Source: Byssothecium circinans (taxonomy: Eukaryota; Ascomycota; Dothideomycetes; Pleosporales; Massarinaceae). From it: a stretch of DNA of 64,000 nucleotides. The translations under genes and the position numbers were made by a program. The notes below the pieces were generated by a model. That model saw nothing but the letters and a program-made list of their open reading frames with translations, searched no databases and had not been told where the DNA came from. Positions 58,985 through 64,000 of this stretch are shown piece after piece; the stretch's first letter is position 1, and every line of letters begins with the position of its first letter. The stretch lies in contig ML976994.1 of assembly GCA_010015675.1 (NCBI GenBank), forward strand, positions 737,607 through 801,606, given 5' to 3'.

Positions 58985-60708
58985 TTACTTAACTTTATCA
59001 TTATTATCATCTATATCACTACTTGACATGATAAACTAAGTACTAGCCTCTAACTTAGAAGAACCCTCTTTATCTACCTAACACGTTCTCGCGTTATGCC
59101 TAGCCTTACCGCAGTTGCCGTAGTGGTAAATACCTAGTTATCATACTTTATATTCACCCTCTACCCTCGCCCTCTTATAGTTCTGAATAGTTCCTAATAG
59201 TTTAGAACTAACCTAGTCTACTATAGGACTAAACTCTATAGTGCCACCCTTCTAAAGATACTTACACTTACGTGTTTTTTGCTTAGTTACTATTACAAGT
59301 TGCTGTTCAAGCTCTTTAATGCGCGCCTTTATAAGTGCAGTGTTATGTAGCACTAACTTAGTGCCTTTAATGAGCTGCGAAAGCCCATCCTGCGCCGTTC
59401 GTAGTGACTAAGTAATAGAATCACGTACGAACTTTAACTATAAGCTAAATTTGCGTGTATTACTTAGAGTCCTTGATAGCTATGGCGTCTCTAGTGGTGG
59501 GGGTCCTAGTAGGGTATATATATATATATTAAGGTAATCAAGTACCACCTACGCGTTTAGAGGGACTAGCCCTATTACCTTAAAGGCCTTTCAACAGTTC
59601 TAAACTGTAAACACGCTTGAAAACGCGTCTTTAAAGGCTAGTAGGAACGCTTCCTTATTAACGTAAAAGACGCGCTGTTACGCTAAGCCCTAAATAATCT
59701 TAGAGTACTTACGCTTAAGCGGTAAGAAGCATACCACATTAAGTGGCTAGAGGATGTGTGACGAGTGTGGTAGCATACAGAGTGTAAGGATCTTATTATT
59801 ATAATAATAATCCTTAAAATCTTGATTTAGGTGGCTTTCGTGGCTATCTAAAATTAGCAACTAATAGACGCTAACAGTTCTCGCCTTTATATGCGCGTTA
59901 AAGTGCTTTAACTACGCGAGACTAAGCTTATTAGTCATCTATCTATTCTCTAAGACTAAGAGCTTCTAATTACGTAGTATATTAGCTTCCTAGTACCACG
60001 AAGAGATATAGACGCGTCCTTTGTATATAATAAATAGTAGGGTGAATGTACTATTTAAACATATACTCTAGATATCTATCACCTACTCCTTATCACCTAG
60101 CTAAACTATTATAGGCCTTTCTCGCTTCTCTAAGCTAGTAACCACTTTCATAGAGCTAATAATACCTATCTAAAAGCTAGTCTTATCAAAGTTATGTATA
60201 TTATTATTGTGTATACTATACTTAGCTTTAGTATCCTCCATAAGCTTAAACCACGCGCTAACTACCTTAGGATCCTCCTATAGAGCTCTCTAATAGTCCT
60301 TTAAATAGTTCTAAACTATTCATAACTATTCTAAATAGTTCATGAACTATTCTACCTAGTTATAGCTAACCTTCTCTCTACCCCGCTCGCGTAGTAGTTT
60401 ATTCGCTATATCTAATACTTCGCCTAGCGTAGGCGTGAATCCTCGCGAACTAAGGTTAAGGATATATTTAATAAGCATGTCCTCTTTAGTTAAGAATAGT
60501 TTCGAACAGTTCAGTACTATTGTTGGTCGAAAGGCGGTTCCGTTAAGGCATGCAGAGAGTCTCTAATAACGAACGTTAAAAGCCTTAGCAGCGCGTTAGA
60601 GGCTTTTAAATTAGCCTAAATAGTAAGCCTAAAGGGTAAGCTTAATCCTACCTTCTTATTAAATAAGTAATAGATTTATTAGTTAAGCCATTTCGTAATA
60701 AGTATAGT

Positions 60709-60772
60709 GTTAGTATTGCTAAGGAAAAGTAGTCACTTTAGTAGGGTGGCCGCTTTAGTAGTGCTTTACGTT
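60709..60772 (-). repeat. Terminal inverted repeat, right
   Basis: Partner of 58921-58984. In reverse complement it begins AACGTAAAGCACTACTAAAG. Confidence 0.88.
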
Positions 60773-61150
60773 ATATTATACTATATAAGATATCTAGAGA
60801 TATTACTAGTCTAAGCATAGCTAGTAGAATATAAGGAAGTAAGACTAACCTAGCAAAGGCTAGCAGCTAAAGCATCCCGTTATATAGATAAAAGGAGTAT
60901 TATACTAAAAGTTCTAGCCCGCTAGCTATCTAGGTAAGCTATTTATAGTTAGTAAGCCTAAGCTAAACTAGCATAGACCTAACTATAAGGATAAAGATAA
61001 AGACATCTAGTAAGCTATTACTATATTATTAAGCTAGGTAACTACTAATATAAAGCTTTCTAAAAAGAAGTAGTAGTACTATATCAACGCTAACTAAGAC
61101 TAGTATATACTATAGAGAAAATAATACATAAGTAATAAGGTTAGAGTTAA

Positions 61151-61178
61151 CTAAAGTCACCCCTAGGGGTGACTTTAG
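61151..61178. repeat. 28-bp perfect palindrome
   Basis: The 14-base half CTAAAGTCACCCCT is followed directly by its exact reverse complement. It resembles two transposon ends joined head to head. The flanking bases do not extend the symmetry. Confidence 0.85.
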
Positions 61179-61446
61179 CTAGTAGGGAAAATAAAAATAA
61201 TCTAAACTAAATATTAGAATATAAGAGTATATTTAATACTTATATTAATCTACTCTTATTTCTATATATACTCCTTATTACCTAGTAGTTAAATACTATA
61301 GGTTAGTAATCTAGGCTATCCTAGACTACTACTACCTAGGTAGTTGACTACAGATCAGATGGAACTATCCTAGATTGATTGATCGATTAAGCAATCAATT
61401 AATCAACTGATCCAAAGGTCTAGCCAATATTGTGGCGTTATTAGTT

Positions 61447-61489
61447 CTTTATTAAATAAAGAAACTAGTTTTCTTTATTAAATAAAGAA
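61447..61489. repeat. Duplicated short palindrome
   Basis: TTCTTTATT-A-AATAAAGAA, a 9-bp inverted repeat around one base, occurs twice in direct orientation with a few bases between. Confidence 0.75.
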
Positions 61490-62100
61490 ACAATATTAAG
61501 CTAAGACGTTTGCAGAAAAGTAAGAACGCTTGCAGCCTTTCTTTATACTATCTACCGCATACAAGCTAGTAGGAATAGGCTAAAGAAAGGTATAAGTAAG
61601 TGCTCTATCTTCAATCAAACTCTAAACTAACGTCTGTCCCTAGTTCACGCAAAACCCACCATGCCGTAAAATATGAGGGGTACTTTGACTTTAAGCGGCT
61701 ATACCTCTGCGCACACGTCAAGTTTCACTAAAATTATATATAAATAATGTACTGTAGCTATTTTTAAAGATCTAGGGCGCCTCTTACCTATAAATTACGT
61801 TTACATTATCACATTCATACCTAATTTATAGAGAGCCTCCTTCTATAGCGTGACAGAGTTCCTTCTCTATAGCACTACTATTAAGCTCTTACCACTCTGT
61901 AATACTCATGAACGGTCTTATTAAGCCTTAGAACCTCGCTATAATGCTAAGAAGTTCTCATTAGCCTTATGCCTGCTGTCGCGCACAAATTCATGCAAGG
62001 CCACTACCCTAGTTAGTACTTCCAATCAAACCAACTACTAATTTTGGCTAGTGCAAAACGACCCCGCACCTACATAATCATCGTAGTGTAATTTATGACT

Positions 62101-62719
62101 GCTAGGCCTGTGGCTGTGCGGAGTCTTGGCGGGCGGGCTAACCTCAGCCCCGCAGCCTTACGATCCCCACTCAACCTTGGCCATGCCTCCAGTTAACCAA
62201 CTCAACTCTCTGAAAACACCCTACAGAATTCGCCACCTCACAAGCTTCTGGCCAGAACGGATCGGCCGTCCTCCCTGCTAGCGTCACCAAGGTGTTCATC
62301 GCTTCTCAAGAGTGAACCAGATTCGGCCAAGTCGCATGCGAATCCGCCTTCAGCTAGTTACAGCACAACCTCTGCATGTCAGCCTTACTGCGCCACATTG
62401 TGGGCTGTGCAGCCGCACCCCACTTCGACCTCAGCTTTATCCAACTCACGCCCAATTCACCCAACTCACGCCTCACTAAGCCTTTGATATAGCAGGGCAT
62501 AGCAGCCTTGCCTTGCAGTGTTGCGCTTGCAGACGCAATTCTTTGGTATAGCATAACGTCCTATCTTTCTACATACTTGCTTGCTAACCCCGATAGCTAG
62601 GACTGATATTCTCAGCAGACGAGCGAGTCGCCCTGCTAGCCCCTTCAGCTAGGCTGCCACGTTCAAACACCGCCGAAACCCATTCCTGCCGCTAGCACCC
62701 GTCCAGCTGATGCGAAACA
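62101..62719. other. Upstream region of the HET-NACHT gene
   Basis: Normal base composition, C-rich leader-like sequence and no supported ORF. It is the likely promoter of the following gene. Confidence 0.5.
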
Positions 62720-64000
62720 ATGCGACTTTTGCGACGCAGTGATACTGGCGATTTCAGTCTCACTCAGTTTCCTAACGAGGCTATCCCTCGCTATGCCATA
62801 CTTTCGCATACCTGGGGAGCAGATACCGAGGAGGTCACTTTCGATGACCTAACAAATGGCACAGGCAAGGATAAGCCTGGCTATGAAAAGATCCAGTTCT
62901 GCGGAGAACAAGCTGCACTAGACGACTTGAAATACTTTTGGATTGACACTTGTTGCATTAACAAGGCAGACAAGTCCGAACTCTCGCAGGCCATCAAATC
63001 CATGTTTCGGTGGTACCGCAACGCGACTCGATGCTACGTTTATCTGCCTGATGTTTCGACAGCGGAGGACGAGGCAAGTGACCTGGCCTCTGAGTGTACT
63101 TGGGCGACTGCTCTTCGGGAAAGCAGATGGTTCACTCGTGGTTGGACGCTGCAAGAGCTCCTTGCCCCGTGCTCAGTTACGTTTTACTCCAGGGAACGCA
63201 AGCGACTTGGCGACAAAAGTTCACTCAAACAACCAATCCACGAGATAACAGGTATCCCCAAGTCAGCACTTCAAGGAGCCCTGTTATCCCAGTTCAGCGT
63301 CAATGAGCGATTGTCGTGGATAGAACATCGCCAGACTAAGCTCGGAGAAGATAAAGCGTACTCCCTACAAGGCATTTTTGGTGTCTACATAGCCCCTATC
63401 TATGGTGAAGGGGCGGCGACGGCGTTCAAACGGCTCATGGGCGAGATTGACAAGCTCGAGAATTGTATCCAACATTTGCGTCTAACAGACCCCCGCGATG
63501 ACAAGAAGCGTATTGAGGAAACCAAGGGCGGACTGCTGGAGGACTCGTATCGTTGGATCCTTGAAAATTATGACTTCCGACGATGGCGCGACGACCAGCA
63601 GAGCCGACTGCTGTGGATCAAGGGCGATCCTGGCAAGGGCAAGACGATGCTGCTCTGCGGCATCATCAATGAGTTGAGCAAGTCAATGACCAAGACAGAC
63701 CAGCTCTCCTACTTCTTCTGCCAGGCTACGGACTCGCGAATCAACAACGCCACGGCCGTGCTGCGAGGTCTGCTTTACTTGCTTGTCAACCAGCAGCCAT
63801 CTCTCGTCTCTCATATACAGAAGAAGTACGACCACGCAGGCAAAGCGCTCTTCGAGGATGCGAATGCCTGGGTTGCCTTGTCCGAGATCTTCACAAATAT
63901 CCTGCAAGACCCGAGCTTAAGCAGCATGTATTTAACTGTCGACGCGCTAGACGAGTGCGTAGCAGACCTACCGAAGCTGCTAGGCTTCATTGCCCAGCAG
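62720..64000 (+). CDS. HET-NACHT protein (HNWD-like), 5' part
   Basis: Open from ATG 62720 to the window end (427 codons, no stop). The N-terminal HET domain has YAILSHTWGADTEEVTFDDL, FWIDTCCINK, MFRWYRNATRCYVYLPDV and WFTRGWTLQELLAP, all classic HET blocks. It is followed by a NACHT NTPase with P-loop GDPGKGKT (302-309) and Walker B LTVDALDEC. Proteins of this layout (such as Podospora HET-E/HET-D) control heterokaryon incompatibility and related NLR-like recognition; when triggered, the HET domain causes cell death. C-terminal repeats (WD40, ankyrin or TPR) would lie outside the window. The start MRLLRRSDTGDFSLT fits the family. The frame shows no RIP-like damage although decayed repeats lie upstream. 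Confidence 0.93.
   Translation, partial: MRLLRRSDTGDFSLTQFPNEAIPRYAILSHTWGADTEEVTFDDLTNGTGKDKPGYEKIQFCGEQAALDDLKYFWIDTCCINKADKSELSQAIKSMFRWYRNATRCYVYLPDVSTAEDEASDLASECTWATALRESRWFTRGWTLQELLAPCSVTFYSRERKRLGDKSSLKQPIHEITGIPKSALQGALLSQFSVNERLSWIEHRQTKLGEDKAYSLQGIFGVYIAPIYGEGAATAFKRLMGEIDKLENCIQHLRLTDPRDDKKRIEETKGGLLEDSYRWILENYDFRRWRDDQQSRLLWIKGDPGKGKTMLLCGIINELSKSMTKTDQLSYFFCQATDSRINNATAVLRGLLYLLVNQQPSLVSHIQKKYDHAGKALFEDANAWVALSEIFTNILQDPSLSSMYLTVDALDECVADLPKLLGFIAQQ

Larger units (their letters stand above)
58921..60772 (-). mobile_element. Fot1/Pogo-type (Tc1-mariner) transposon relic, RIP-decayed
   Basis: Bounded by 64-bp inverted ends (58921-58984 and 60709-60772). On the minus strand a transposase can be followed from about 60530 to 59020 despite dozens of stops: LTKEDMLIKYILNLSSRGFT, EDPKVVSAWFKLMED, HNFDKTSF (family form NFDETGF), LLILDSHESHL (family form LDGHxSH), then MLPHSSHIL, and a C-terminal zinc knuckle (CGKARHNARTC). 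The changes E to K, G to S, and Gln or Trp to stop are all what C to T or G to A would cause. The length (1.85 kb) is normal for a Fot1-like element. Pogo elements insert at TA. Confidence 0.85.
60773..62100. other. AT-rich, stop-dense repeat DNA
   Basis: Strongly AT-rich to about 61,800. No open frame of use. It contains a 28-bp perfect palindrome and a doubled short palindrome, listed separately. Composition returns to normal near 62,100. Confidence 0.6.

Overview
The window is nuclear DNA of a filamentous ascomycete (Pezizomycotina; a Dothideomycete-like fungus is my best guess, not proven). The reasons are short introns of about 45-120 nt with GT..AG ends and CTAAC-like branch sites, proteins typical of the group (septin AspD, SepH kinase, UstYa family, rhodopsin-domain membrane proteins, HET-NACHT), and decayed repeats whose stop codons look like repeat-induced point mutation (RIP: C to T and G to A).

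Positions 1-7.5 kb are a dense housekeeping block: the end of a Rud3-type golgin, mitochondrial ribosomal protein bL32m, septin CDC10/AspD, the LTO1 adaptor, and methionyl-tRNA synthetase with Gcn4/CpcA-like sites in its promoter. From 7.8 to 16.6 kb lies a region that looks like specialised metabolism: a relic of a duplicated UstYa 3' end, an intact UstYa-family gene, a small secreted peptide gene, a cytochrome P450, a seven-helix rhodopsin-domain protein and an FAD monooxygenase. From 19 to 33.2 kb the genes are spaced out: lipoate ligase, a C2H2 zinc-finger protein, an uncertain low-complexity gene, a GH94 phosphorylase and an F-box protein.

At 33.3-43.1 kb the region changes to broken genes and mobile-element relics: an UNC93-like transporter pseudogene, a Mutator-like transposase fragment, and a large membrane-ankyrin gene of seven or more exons on the minus strand. 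That gene is cut in two by a 2.6-kb hAT element and also carries a stop codon. The hAT element has four stops of its own, all explainable as RIP-type transitions. From 44.9 to 55.1 kb ordinary genes return: a short-chain dehydrogenase, a second rhodopsin-domain protein and the septation kinase SepH. A broken small secreted cysteine-rich gene lies at 57 kb. About 58-62 kb is strongly AT-rich, with a RIP-decayed Fot1/Pogo transposon whose 64-bp inverted ends are still clear, nested in other repeat DNA. The window ends inside an intact HET-NACHT gene (allorecognition / NLR-like) on the far side of this repeat block.

I found no rRNA, no convincing tRNA and no CRISPR array. Exon boundaries were read by eye from splice signals and reading-frame continuity. 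Family names come from recognising motifs, without a database search.
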